23,503 bases of DNA from Parapedobacter sp964613725 (lineage in GTDB: Bacteria > Bacteroidota > Bacteroidia > Sphingobacteriales > Sphingobacteriaceae): contig CAZTJY010000063.1 of the NCBI GenBank assembly GCA_964613725.1, positions 1 to 23,503 on the forward strand. The letters run 5' to 3'. The position numbers and the translations under genes are program-made. Positions 1-7,019 of this stretch are shown here, in pieces. The notes beneath the pieces were generated by a model. That model was not told the DNA's origin. It ran no database searches and saw only the letters and a program-made list of their open reading frames with translations. Position 1 is the first letter of the stretch. Each line of letters opens with the position of its first letter.

Positions 1-304
1 TGCCGAACTGGATGGCAGGGAAATCGCCGCTGATGGTCACCGTGTAAATGCCTGCGGCTGCATAGTTATGGGTAGCGTTTCCGGTCTGGCTTGTGGAGGT
101 ATTTCCATCCCCCCAATCCACGGAGTAATTATAGCCTGCTAAATCGGGTTTAATTGGGACGGTAATTTCTTCGTTCGCGGCAGTCGTTTGCCAAGTCGTG
201 ATAAACGGGGCCTGTCCCACGGCGGCAAAACTCAGCACCATCATGCTTAACGTCATCCATAATCCAGCCAAGGGCAGCGGTAGACGGGGTAGAAATCTTT
301 CCAT
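1..304 (-). CDS. BspA-like secreted surface protein, N-terminal part (cut by window edge)
   Basis: The first 101 codons of a minus-strand gene start at the ATG at 302-304 and run off the left edge. Residues 1-32 form a signal peptide: basic start, a long hydrophobic stretch (LWMTLSMMVLSFAAVG) and a likely cut after GQA. The mature part opens with PFITTWQTT, then a PKD-like strand pattern with VDWGDG, a HNYAAAGIYTV segment and ISGDFPAIQF. This order is typical of the start of Bacteroidota surface proteins annotated as BspA-family (DUF285-type) repeat proteins, which are exported and thought to act in adhesion or surface display. The repeats themselves would lie outside the window. No Shine-Dalgarno is visible before the ATG. 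Family assignment is by recognition; the ligand is unknown. Confidence 0.8.
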   Translation of the reverse strand, partial: MERFLPRLPLPLAGLWMTLSMMVLSFAAVGQAPFITTWQTTAANEEITVPIKPDLAGYNYSVDWGDGNTSTSQTGNATHNYAAAGIYTVTISGDFPAIQFG

Positions 305-340
305 AGCGCTACAAATTGACGGAAAAACGGCCGACCCCGC

Positions 341-360
341 CACCCCTCTTTTGGGGGGGT
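341..360. other. Homopolymer element CACCCC-TCTTTT-G7
   Basis: A C-tract, four T and a run of seven G (353-359) lie 36 bp upstream of the surface-protein ATG on the minus strand. A near copy with a run of seven C sits at 2553-2568, 31 bp upstream of the response-regulator ATG. On the minus strand both read CCC, AAAA, then a G-rich tract. Function unknown; homopolymer tracts in such positions can slip. Confidence 0.4.
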
Positions 361-451
361 ATTCCCCAAACGCGTACAGACTGTCCAAACCCAATTTTAT
401 CATTAAACATTATTAGCAACCTATACTATTCTTATATTTATTTTATATTTT

Positions 452-501
452 ATCGTATTTTCATCGTAATTCCATCGTATTTTTATCGTATTCAATACGA
501 T
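452..501. repeat. 11-bp periodic ATCGTA array ending in a 17-bp palindrome
   Basis: ATCGTA begins at 452, 463, 474 and 485, exactly 11 bp apart, so all four copies face the same side of the helix. The fourth copy is the left arm of a perfect palindrome at 485-501, ATCGTATT-C-AATACGAT. The 30 bases before it look like decayed copies in pure AT sequence. Equal helical spacing plus a symmetric final site suggests a cooperative DNA-binding protein, but none is identified. Confidence 0.6.
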
Positions 502-582
502 TAAAATAGGCTACGTGTAAGTTTAGTAAAGGTTTTTTAATAGCTTGTAACTTGGTATTATATACTTTTTATAAAATATTTA

Positions 583-613
583 TTGTGAAAACAGGGGGAA
601 TGGTGTATACTTG
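583..613 (+). promoter_or_regulatory. Promoter for the DUF6266-type pair
   Basis: TTG at 583-585 and TATACTTG at 606-613 match the Bacteroidota primary sigma pattern (TTG, about 20 bp, TAnnTTTG) with one mismatch in the -7 box. A symmetric GGGTC-AA-GACCC (616-627) falls on the expected transcription start and could be an operator. Confidence 0.45.
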
Positions 614-667
614 CGGGGTCAAGACCCTACATTAACCAAACATGACCGTTTCTAAAACATCGTAATC

Positions 668-1312
668 ATGGGCATCATCAAAAAAGGCATCAACGGGCCA
701 TTCAAGGGCAAAGCAGGCGCCGTAGTGGGAAGTAGCTGGAAAAAAATCGATTACATCAAAGGATTGCAGCGAAAAAAAGGCACCAAACGCAAGCCTTCTC
801 CTGAACAAGCTATTCAGCAAGAACGCTTCAAATTGCTGAATGATTTTCTCCGGCCGCTTTCCGCCATTCTGGAAGTCAGCCTCAAACCGCTCATGGCGCG
901 CGCCACTGGCGTAAATGCAGCATTCAGTTTGAATTACGACCATGCGTTTTTGGTTGATGGCGAGTACACATCGCTCAACTATGAGGCGATGCAGTTCAGC
1001 CACGGATCGCTATACACCGCCGGGGAGGAAAAGGCATGGCTCGAAAATGGCCACGTCACGGTTACCTGGCACACCGAAATATCTGGCATGGGTGGTGAAA
1101 TGGACGATACTGCCCATGTATGGGTATACTGCCCCGAAACCGACCAGTTTTATGGGAGTGGGCCGGATGTTACCCGACGGGACGGGATCGCTATTATCGA
1201 TCTGATTGGCGATAAATGTACCGCCGAACTACACACATGGATTTTCTTCATTGACAAACCGCAGAAGCGGGCTTCTCCAACTGTGTACATCCCCCTATCA
1301 AACAAATCTTAA
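668..1312 (+). CDS. DUF6266-type protein, first copy
   Basis: A 214-residue protein with no signal peptide or membrane segment. The N-terminus carries the hallmark I recognise from DUF6266 proteins: GIIKKGINGPFKGKAGAVVG, then SSWKKIDYIKGL and a basic linker. Next come a helix (AIQQERFKLLNDFLRPLSAI), a G.NAAFSLNYDHAF segment and a beta-rich second half ending in a WIFFIDKP..YIPL strand. The molecular role of the family is not known to me. It is short, abundant in Bacteroidota and often present in several copies. The ATG at 668 directly precedes the conserved motif, so the start is well supported. It shares a promoter with a diverged paralog 11 bp downstream. Confidence 0.8.
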   Translation: MGIIKKGINGPFKGKAGAVVGSSWKKIDYIKGLQRKKGTKRKPSPEQAIQQERFKLLNDFLRPLSAILEVSLKPLMARATGVNAAFSLNYDHAFLVDGEYTSLNYEAMQFSHGSLYTAGEEKAWLENGHVTVTWHTEISGMGGEMDDTAHVWVYCPETDQFYGSGPDVTRRDGIAIIDLIGDKCTAELHTWIFFIDKPQKRASPTVYIPLSNKS

Positions 1313-1323
1313 ACCCAAATGAT

Positions 1324-1896
1324 ATGGATCTCCTTTATGATCGAAACCATCCCAAGAAAACAGCCGAATCCTATGGCAAACTCGCCGTCCAACAACGGAT
1401 GCGTCTCGCCATGGCGTTCCTCAACCCGTTACGTTCAGTCATCGCCGAAAGCTGGCTGAGTCACGGCAAGGGAAGCAAAAAGAAAGCTTTCGGCCAGGCC
1501 CTTAAAAAACTGATGGAGGATGCGCTGGAAGGCGACTATCCCGATCAGCACGTGATTCCCGAGCGTGTCTGCATCAGCACCGGTATCCTTCCCGGACTGC
1601 TGGCAGAAGATGCGGTGCGCAACGAGCGGACGCTGGAAGTTTATTTCTCCAGCAGGGAGACCCCGCTTGCACGGGCCAACGATGAAGTCGTATTGGTGGT
1701 ATACAGTCCGCAAAGGGGCATCGCCGCACGCAACACCCACATATGTAAACGTAACGAGGGGTATATCAAGGTCAACCTGCCGCCCCAGCTTTGGACGGTT
1801 CCTTTCCACGTCTATGTGTTCGTACACAGCGCCAGCAAAAAACAATACAGCAAGAGTGTGCACCTCGGCCAGTTGGAAGCGCCTAAGGAAGGGTAA
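1324..1896 (+). CDS. DUF6266-like protein, diverged second copy
   Basis: A 190-residue protein 11 bp after the first DUF6266-type gene and in the same operon. The order of elements matches: an early helix (LAVQQRMRLAMAFLNPLRSV), then DEVVLVVYSP, an EGYIKVNL strand and a closing VYVFVHS..SKSVHLG strand. These parallel the DTAHVWVYCP, DGIAIIDL and TWIFFID..YIPL elements of its neighbour. The glycine-rich N-terminal hallmark is missing, so profile searches may miss it. No signal peptide or membrane segment is seen. The gene ends 4 bp before the convergent response regulator. I infer an old duplication; function unknown. Confidence 0.65.
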   Translation: MDLLYDRNHPKKTAESYGKLAVQQRMRLAMAFLNPLRSVIAESWLSHGKGSKKKAFGQALKKLMEDALEGDYPDQHVIPERVCISTGILPGLLAEDAVRNERTLEVYFSSRETPLARANDEVVLVVYSPQRGIAARNTHICKRNEGYIKVNLPPQLWTVPFHVYVFVHSASKKQYSKSVHLGQLEAPKEG

Positions 1897-1900
1897 CCTC

Positions 1901-2521
1901 CTATCTGTACTTCCGGCTGATCAGCGCGTGGCGGCTGTTGACTTGCAATTTTTCGTAGATGTTCTTGATATGATATTTCACCGTTTCCAACGAAATATCA
2001 AACCGGATTGCCACTTCTTTGTTGGTCAGGCCCTCCTCAATGGCCGCCACTACCTGTGCCTCACGTGGGGTTAATTTCTCATAAAGGTCAGTGGTGCCCT
2101 TGGGGTTGAAATATTCGACCACCTTCCGTGCGATGCCCGGCGACATCGGCGCACCGCCTTCATGGAGCGACACAATGGCTCCTTTGATTTTCTGCAACGG
2201 TGTTTGCTTAAGCAGATATCCCGACGCACCATTGCATAGCGCTTGGAATATGCGGTTGGCATCGTCATAAACGGTCAGCATGATGACCTCGCACTTCGGT
2301 GCATGTTTCTTGATGCGCTTCACGCCCTTGATGCCCGATTCGCCGGGCAGGCCGATATCGGAAAGAACGATATCCAGAAAGATGTCAGCTTTCCATTGCT
2401 CGAAAAATGCTTCCACCGAATGTGCAGACAGCAAACACGAAAAGCCGGGCTGCTCGTTGAAAAAGTCAACCAGCATGTTCCTGATTTGTTCGTCGTCTTC
2501 AATTATGCCTAGGCGTATCAT
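1901..2521 (-). CDS. NarL/LuxR-family response regulator
   Basis: A 206-residue two-domain regulator. The receiver domain (residues 1-120) has the acidic pair D9/D10, the phosphorylatable D55 in LSDIGLP, T83 in MLTVYDD and K105 in GYLLKQ, so all five switch residues are present. The C-terminal LuxR-type helix-turn-helix (about 145-206) reads LTPREAQVV..EGLTNKEVA, then ISLETVKYHIKNIYEKL. It lies 84 bp downstream of the histidine kinase on the same strand, and the HisKA_3-type kinase is the expected partner for this class. The gap holds a C7 homopolymer element and an 18-bp duplication, so a second, internal promoter is possible. Targets cannot be read from the sequence. Confidence 0.93.
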   Translation of the reverse strand: MIRLGIIEDDEQIRNMLVDFFNEQPGFSCLLSAHSVEAFFEQWKADIFLDIVLSDIGLPGESGIKGVKRIKKHAPKCEVIMLTVYDDANRIFQALCNGASGYLLKQTPLQKIKGAIVSLHEGGAPMSPGIARKVVEYFNPKGTTDLYEKLTPREAQVVAAIEEGLTNKEVAIRFDISLETVKYHIKNIYEKLQVNSRHALISRKYR

Positions 2522-2552
2522 ACGGTAAAGGTAGGTATTGTTTATTAAAATG

Positions 2553-2568
2553 CACCCCCCCTTTTGGG
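2553..2568. other. Homopolymer element CA-C7-TTTT-GGG
   Basis: A run of seven C (2555-2561), four T and three G lie 31 bp upstream of the response-regulator ATG. It resembles the element at 341-360 upstream of the surface-protein gene in composition, orientation and distance to the start codon. Confidence 0.4.
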
Positions 2569-2585
2569 TAGTGCGTAAGCAACAA

Positions 2586-2621
2586 TATCAAGGAATAACC
2601 AACTATCAAGGAATAACCAAA
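2586..2621. repeat. 18-bp tandem duplication across the kinase stop codon
   Basis: TATCAAGGAATAACCAA occurs at 2586 and 2604, period 18 bp, with only the last base of the unit differing. The right copy encodes the kinase's last residues (LVIP) and stop TGA; the left copy repeats them in frame after a further TAG. It is probably a slippage duplication without effect on the protein. Confidence 0.75.
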
Positions 2622-5578
2622 TGGAGGCTAAAAACCCCACTAACTGCCGTGTACGACAACTTCCCACCCACCCGGTGCGCCCGTAGCCGCATGCTTTCCA
2701 GTCCGCGACCGCCCTGTTGGTCGGCTATGGGCCTGTTCCCGTCCGTAAACCGATTCCAAATGGTAAGTTGGATCGTGCGACCGAAATCCAAAGCGATGTT
2801 AATTTCCGAACCGTCGCCATATTTCATGGCATTGGTTAGTGCTTCTTTGAAGATGAGGAACAGGTTTTGCCGGACAAGCTGCGTTACAGCCCGTGATGTC
2901 TGGTCACCGTGCACGTCAAACCGGTAAGTGATCTCCAACTCTTCACGGAGTTTGAAGAGGTAGTCCCTCATGCGGATCACCAAGTCCTTTACCGTATCGA
3001 ACCGGGAGTCGATCGACCACACCATGTCACTCATCGTCAGCAAGGCTTGTTTGCTGGTATCCGCGATTTGCTGCAATTGCTTGTCGTCGGGCAGCCCTTG
3101 GTGTTTGGCCGATAGCATATCCGCCTGGAAATAGATACGGGTGAGGGAGCTGCCCACCTCGTCATGCAAATCGCTAGCGATCTTGATGCGCATTTTCTTC
3201 TCTTTTCGCAGGACATTCTCGCGGTACCTGAAAAAAACGCCGATCGAGCAAACCACAGTTAACAGTACCAACATATTGAACCACCAGGTTTCATAAAAGT
3301 GCGGCAGTTTGGTAATGGTAAACGCCCGCTTACTGCCCATCGTTGCCGTACTCAGGGTTTCCAACCGGAAACGATATTCGGCAGGTGAGGGCTCGATGAG
3401 CGAAATGAACTGCCCGGATCCCAATGATTCCCAATCGCCATCGTTCAGGGCATACCGGACCCGGCCGTTTACGCGATGGTTGCCCGGCGTGCCCACATAC
3501 AGCGCCGTCAAACTCTGCCCCGGCTGGAGCATCAACGAATTTTCACCGCGATAGGGCCATGTGTAATCGGCCGACTTCTCGCCCGATGCTCCCGTGGCCG
3601 TATGGATTTCGGTCACGTAGCTCTCCAGTTGATGGGGGTGCTCAAACCAAGGTTGGGTCATATCCAATGCCGTATAGCCCATCAATCCACCGATATACAG
3701 CCGTTGCCGCGGCACGTCCCAGAACGACGCCCCCGAATTGAATTCCGACTGGGTCAAGCCTTCCGCCATGCCAATGCGTCGCACCACGTTGCCTTGCACC
3801 ATGTTCAATCCGTCCGCCGTACCGGCCACAAAGATACCATTGGCGTGTTCCAAGCTATACACCAGGTTATTACTGAGCCCTTCGCCTGTGGTGAGCGCTT
3901 GGAGTGTATGCCCTGTTCTATCTGTTGCTACCATTCCATTCCCTTGGGTAGCCAACCAAATCGTGTCGCCCACAACGATCGACTTGAAAACACCTACATT
4001 TCCGCTTTGGGGGTATCGCTTGGTGACGATCCCATTCCGCACCTCATATAAGCCAAGATGCGTACTCAACAGGAGGCTACTGTCGGCCAACAACCGGATG
4101 TGCCTGATTTGCACATCTAACGCGTTGGCTTCTGCAGCGGCCAGCGGGTATTTACCCAAGCGATGGGTTTCCTTGTCCAACATCCAAAGGCCACCCATAC
4201 TGCCGATAAGGTAATCGGTCTCTGTTTCGGCGAGGCTCAACACGTAGGTGGGGAGATTAAAAGCATATTGATTGCTAGCGGCTTCGGAAAGCGTGTACTG
4301 GATATCCGATATCCGGCGGAGCCTCCGATCAAAAATTTTAAGCATCCCCCCTTCTGTACCGATCAGCAGTTCGTTGTCGTTCATCGGGAGCATCGCATAC
4401 GCATGCTTCAGATTCTCGAAAACCACCACTTCGCCATCTGGTCCGACGAATCCGGCACCGTTATAAGTCCCATAAAATAACGCCCCGTCGGGGTACACAT
4501 AGATGCCCCTTGTGCTTTTGTTGGCGCCTGCATTGGTGGGGACGAATTGTGAGACCCCTTCGGTTTTGGGATAAACAACAAAAATCCCCTCCTCGGTACC
4601 CAGTAGCGCCTCGTTTCCGGAAATTGTAATGTTGGTCGTATTGAACCGGTGTGTCGACGGGATGGGCAGCCGCTGTTGCAGACCGAGGCCAGCATCCAGC
4701 AAACAAGCCGATTCATCGTCGGCATAGATGCACATTCCACTATCCTGCGCCAAAACGTAGGTCCTATCGTTCGACAGGGAGAATCCGTCTGGCGTATACC
4801 CGCTAAGGCCGTCCTGGCCGTCGAATCGAAAAATGCCCTGTTCATAGACGTCCAGCAGTAGGGCGTCATTTCGAACAAGGAGGAAATTAACGATATGGTC
4901 GATGCCAGGCAGCGGATGGTAGCGCGTATCGGCGAGGTCATCAGCTCGGATGGACAAAACGCTGCCGGCGGTGGTACCTACCCAGTACCTGCCTTTCCAG
5001 AAAGCGACGCACCGGGGCGATACCCGGTTTTTGGCCGCATGCCCCCGTTCGTACAAGGCGTCTATCCGCGTCAACGTGTCGCCAGCTATCAAAAGCAGGT
5101 GCCCGTTCTCATAGGCCACCATAACCGTCGAATCGGCAAGTTGCTTAATCCAGACTACCGTTCGGTCCTGAACGGGTGGCAGCAGCGCCGAATCTACGGC
5201 ATGTACCGCCCAGGTTTTCAGGTCGAGATAGTTCAAATTGGCATTGCCAGCCATCCATAGCCGGTTTTGGCGATCAATCAGCATGCGTTGCGGCATATCG
5301 TCGGTAAGTCTTTGGGCTGCAATGGTTTTCAGGATATCCAATGACCGATAGCCGTCATAACGGTAAATCTCACCGTTGGTTAAGAACCAGATAAAGCCGA
5401 GACCATCTACGGTGACATCCTTGACCAATACCTCCTCACGATCGGGGAATAGCTTTAATTTGGTAATCATGTATTCTTGTGCGGATACCGACGAAAAGAA
5501 ACTGGCGGTAAGCACATATAGCATCATTTTTGCAACAACTCGCATGAGTAGGCAGACAAAAATCAAGGTATTGTTCAT
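2606..5578 (-). CDS. Beta-propeller sensor histidine kinase (Reg_prop / Y_Y_Y / HisKA_3 / HATPase)
   Basis: A 990-residue membrane sensor kinase. A signal sequence ends near SSVSAQ (about 34); a shorter start at Met12 (5545) would give a more classical signal peptide. Residues about 40-690 are repeated blades (GLGFIWFLTNGEIYRYDG, DRQNRLWMAG, GLSNNLVYSL) as in two-component regulator propellers. A Y_Y_Y-like domain follows (about 690-765), then one membrane helix (767-784). The HisKA_3 dimerisation helix carries H805 in SDLHDEVGSS. The ATPase domain has E912/N916 in KEALTNAMKY and GGRGL at 956-960. The usual Asp of the first G-box appears replaced by N942 in TIWNRF. It lacks a fused receiver or AraC domain, so it should act on the adjacent regulator. 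The ligand is unknown. Confidence 0.92.
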   Translation of the reverse strand: MNNTLIFVCLLMRVVAKMMLYVLTASFFSSVSAQEYMITKLKLFPDREEVLVKDVTVDGLGFIWFLTNGEIYRYDGYRSLDILKTIAAQRLTDDMPQRMLIDRQNRLWMAGNANLNYLDLKTWAVHAVDSALLPPVQDRTVVWIKQLADSTVMVAYENGHLLLIAGDTLTRIDALYERGHAAKNRVSPRCVAFWKGRYWVGTTAGSVLSIRADDLADTRYHPLPGIDHIVNFLLVRNDALLLDVYEQGIFRFDGQDGLSGYTPDGFSLSNDRTYVLAQDSGMCIYADDESACLLDAGLGLQQRLPIPSTHRFNTTNITISGNEALLGTEEGIFVVYPKTEGVSQFVPTNAGANKSTRGIYVYPDGALFYGTYNGAGFVGPDGEVVVFENLKHAYAMLPMNDNELLIGTEGGMLKIFDRRLRRISDIQYTLSEAASNQYAFNLPTYVLSLAETETDYLIGSMGGLWMLDKETHRLGKYPLAAAEANALDVQIRHIRLLADSSLLLSTHLGLYEVRNGIVTKRYPQSGNVGVFKSIVVGDTIWLATQGNGMVATDRTGHTLQALTTGEGLSNNLVYSLEHANGIFVAGTADGLNMVQGNVVRRIGMAEGLTQSEFNSGASFWDVPRQRLYIGGLMGYTALDMTQPWFEHPHQLESYVTEIHTATGASGEKSADYTWPYRGENSLMLQPGQSLTALYVGTPGNHRVNGRVRYALNDGDWESLGSGQFISLIEPSPAEYRFRLETLSTATMGSKRAFTITKLPHFYETWWFNMLVLLTVVCSIGVFFRYRENVLRKEKKMRIKIASDLHDEVGSSLTRIYFQADMLSAKHQGLPDDKQLQQIADTSKQALLTMSDMVWSIDSRFDTVKDLVIRMRDYLFKLREELEITYRFDVHGDQTSRAVTQLVRQNLFLIFKEALTNAMKYGDGSEINIALDFGRTIQLTIWNRFTDGNRPIADQQGGRGLESMRLRAHRVGGKLSYTAVSGVFSLHLVIP

Positions 5579-5637
5579 TTGTTGGAAAACCGACGATAAA
5601 AGTAGGTAAAAAACCGTACTTTTTGGTTAATTCTTCC

Positions 5638-5665
5638 GAAACGTATTATCGGCTGCCATTGCCAA
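5638..5665 (-). promoter_or_regulatory. Possible sensor-kinase promoter
   Basis: On the minus strand TTG (5663-5665) is followed after 17 bp by TACGTTTC (5638-5645), one mismatch from TAnnTTTG. The spacing is slightly short. It would give a leader of about 50 nt. Confidence 0.22.
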
Positions 5666-5699
5666 GCGCATACGATAGAAAAGGTAGCCGCTCGTGGCT

Positions 5700-5753
5700 C
5701 ACCGGGGTGCCGGTGCTTTAACCGAATCGCAAAACCAAATCCGTCTTTTTGCG
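5700..5753. other. Two inverted repeats in the kinase-nuoH spacer
   Basis: CACCGG-GGTG-CCGGTG (5700-5715) is a perfect 6-bp stem with a 4-base loop. CGCAAAA (5728-5734) and TTTTGCG (5747-5753) form a second perfect 7-bp stem with a 12-base loop. No gene transcribed toward them is present, so they are not obvious terminators here. They may be remnants of a gene end or regulatory structures. Confidence 0.45.
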
Positions 5754-5771
5754 TTACAGCCTAAATGGACT

Positions 5772-5873
5772 CGAATAACTGCGTAGCAATCATGAGCACC
5801 GATGAAATTATTCTGATGCGAATAACTGCGTAGCAATCATGAGCACCGATGAAAATATTCTTATGCGAATAAT
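5772..5873. repeat. 47-bp tandem repeat, about 2.2 copies, upstream of nuoH
   Basis: Units start at 5772 and 5819, with a partial third at 5866 (CGAATAAT). The two full copies differ at only two bases, near their right ends. Each contains CGAATAACTGCGTAGCAATC and then ATGAGCACCGATGAA. The array ends about 35 bp before the nuoH -7 box, where it could affect regulation. High identity implies a recent duplication or selection. Confidence 0.85.
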
Positions 5874-5908
5874 CTATCAACTTACTATATATTATCCCGT
5901 CAAATCCT

Positions 5909-5916
5909 TAAGTTTG
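5909..5916 (+). promoter_or_regulatory. nuoH operon promoter (-7 box)
   Basis: TAAGTTTG matches the Bacteroidota -7 consensus TAnnTTTG exactly and lies 26 bp before the nuoH start. No clear TTG is found at the -33 position; the region there is TTACTATATATTA. It implies nuoH-N is transcribed from its own promoter. Confidence 0.5.
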
Positions 5917-5942
5917 CACGATATTTTTACAAGAAGTGAAAC

Positions 5943-7016
5943 GTGGCTTTTTACCTTACATACCTTCTTATCGGTACTTTACTGTTCAGCTTTATCGCTG
6001 GCTTTACGTTGTTTGCGGTATACAGCGAACGTAAGGTAGCAGGTTTTGTGCAAGATAGGCTGGGCCCCATGGAGACCGGCCGGTATGGCAGCTTGCAAAC
6101 CCTCGCTGATATCCTGAAGCTCATCCAAAAAGAATACATCACACCCGCCGCGGCGGATAAAGTGCTCTTTGCTGCTGCACCTGTCATCATTTTCATCGCG
6201 GTATTCCTCGGTTTCGCCGTGATGCCGTGGGCGCCGGGGCTGGCTCCTTCCGGCCTGTACCTCGGTCTCTTTTTCGTCATCGCCATCATTTCCGTCGATG
6301 CCATCGGCCTGCTGATGGCCGGTTGGGGATCTAACAATAAGTTTTCGTTGCTTGGTTCCATGCGGGCCGTGGCGCAGATTGTCTCCTACGAGATTCCTTC
6401 GGGCTTAGCGCTGATCGCTGCCGTGATGATTGCCCAGACACTCGACCTGCGGGAGATGGTCGTTAACCAAGGTATCCGAACGGGAGAAACCTTGTTGTTC
6501 GTTGGGGTTTGGGATGTAACCCAAGTGGGCGGGCTGTTCGCTTGGAACGTCTTCCAGGCACCCCATCTCCTACTCGCTTATGTGATTTTTTTTATCGCGT
6601 CGCTGGCCGAATGCAACCGCGCACCCTTTGATATACCGGAGGCCGAGTCGGAATTGGTGGGCGGCTTCCATACCGAGTATGGCGGACTCCGTTTCGCCTT
6701 TATTTTCCTAGCCGAGTACGCGATGATGTTCCTCGTGGCCATGATCGGCGTGGTGGTGTTCCTCGGCGGCTGGAATACACCCTTACCCAATATCGGCGTG
6801 GTGAAGCTGGCCGACTGGACAACGGGGCTGGCGTGGGGCGTCTTCTGGACATTGTCCAAAACCTTGCTTATCGTAGGGATACAGATGTGGATTCGCTGGA
6901 CGTTGCCCCGCTTGCGGGCTGACCAGCTGATGGCGCTTTGCTGGAAAATACTGACGCCGTTGGCGTTCCTCTGTATGGCCATTTCGGGAATATGGCGGGT
7001 GTGGGTGATGGTTTAG
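5943..7016 (+). CDS. nuoH: NADH-quinone oxidoreductase subunit H
   Basis: NuoH (ND1 homologue) is the membrane subunit at the joint of the two arms of complex I and forms much of the quinone entry site. The 357-residue protein has about eight membrane helices. It shows the family motifs YSERKVAGFVQDRLGP (E29, R30, K31), IVSYEIPSGLALI, and the quinone-site loop PFDIPEAESELVGGFHTEYG followed by LRFAFIFLAEYAMMF. The start is a GTG at 5943: an in-frame TGA lies at 5937-5939 and no ATG fits. Length is normal. It is the first gene of a nuoHIJKLMN block; in relatives it usually follows nuoG, which is absent here. The nuoH-nuoI gap is filled by a heptanucleotide array. Confidence 0.97.
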   Translation: MAFYLTYLLIGTLLFSFIAGFTLFAVYSERKVAGFVQDRLGPMETGRYGSLQTLADILKLIQKEYITPAAADKVLFAAAPVIIFIAVFLGFAVMPWAPGLAPSGLYLGLFFVIAIISVDAIGLLMAGWGSNNKFSLLGSMRAVAQIVSYEIPSGLALIAAVMIAQTLDLREMVVNQGIRTGETLLFVGVWDVTQVGGLFAWNVFQAPHLLLAYVIFFIASLAECNRAPFDIPEAESELVGGFHTEYGGLRFAFIFLAEYAMMFLVAMIGVVVFLGGWNTPLPNIGVVKLADWTTGLAWGVFWTLSKTLLIVGIQMWIRWTLPRLRADQLMALCWKILTPLAFLCMAISGIWRVWVMV

Positions 7017-7019
7017 TAT

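Larger units (their letters stand above)
305..667. other. Divergent AT-rich intergenic region
   Basis: This 363-bp spacer separates the divergent surface-protein gene and the DUF6266-type pair. I see no convincing gene in it; the short frames here are AT-rich and lack coding character. It holds a C/G homopolymer element at 341-360, an 11-bp periodic array ending in a palindrome at 452-501, and a Bacteroidota-type promoter at 583-613. A 7-codon frame (MTVSKTS) lies at 642-665 and ends two bases before the DUF6266 start; it may be a leader peptide or chance. Confidence 0.7.
5579..5942. other. Divergent spacer between the sensor kinase and nuoH
   Basis: This 364-bp region separates the sensor kinase (leftward) from nuoH (rightward). 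It holds a weak leftward promoter candidate, two hairpins, a 47-bp tandem duplication and the nuoH promoter. I see no supported gene. No nuoG-like coding sequence precedes nuoH. Confidence 0.7.

Noticed and set aside
341..360. C-tract/G-tract element as a rho-independent terminator
   Set aside because: The T-run is in the loop, not after the stem, and no gene reads into it from the correct side.
3476..5260. Several 100-190-codon plus-strand ORFs opposite the sensor kinase
   Set aside because: They are antisense to a strongly supported gene and show no recognisable motifs.
5839..6039. Plus-strand ORF starting in the second 47-bp unit
   Set aside because: It runs out of frame into nuoH and its composition there is a shadow of that gene; the start is a repeat by-product.
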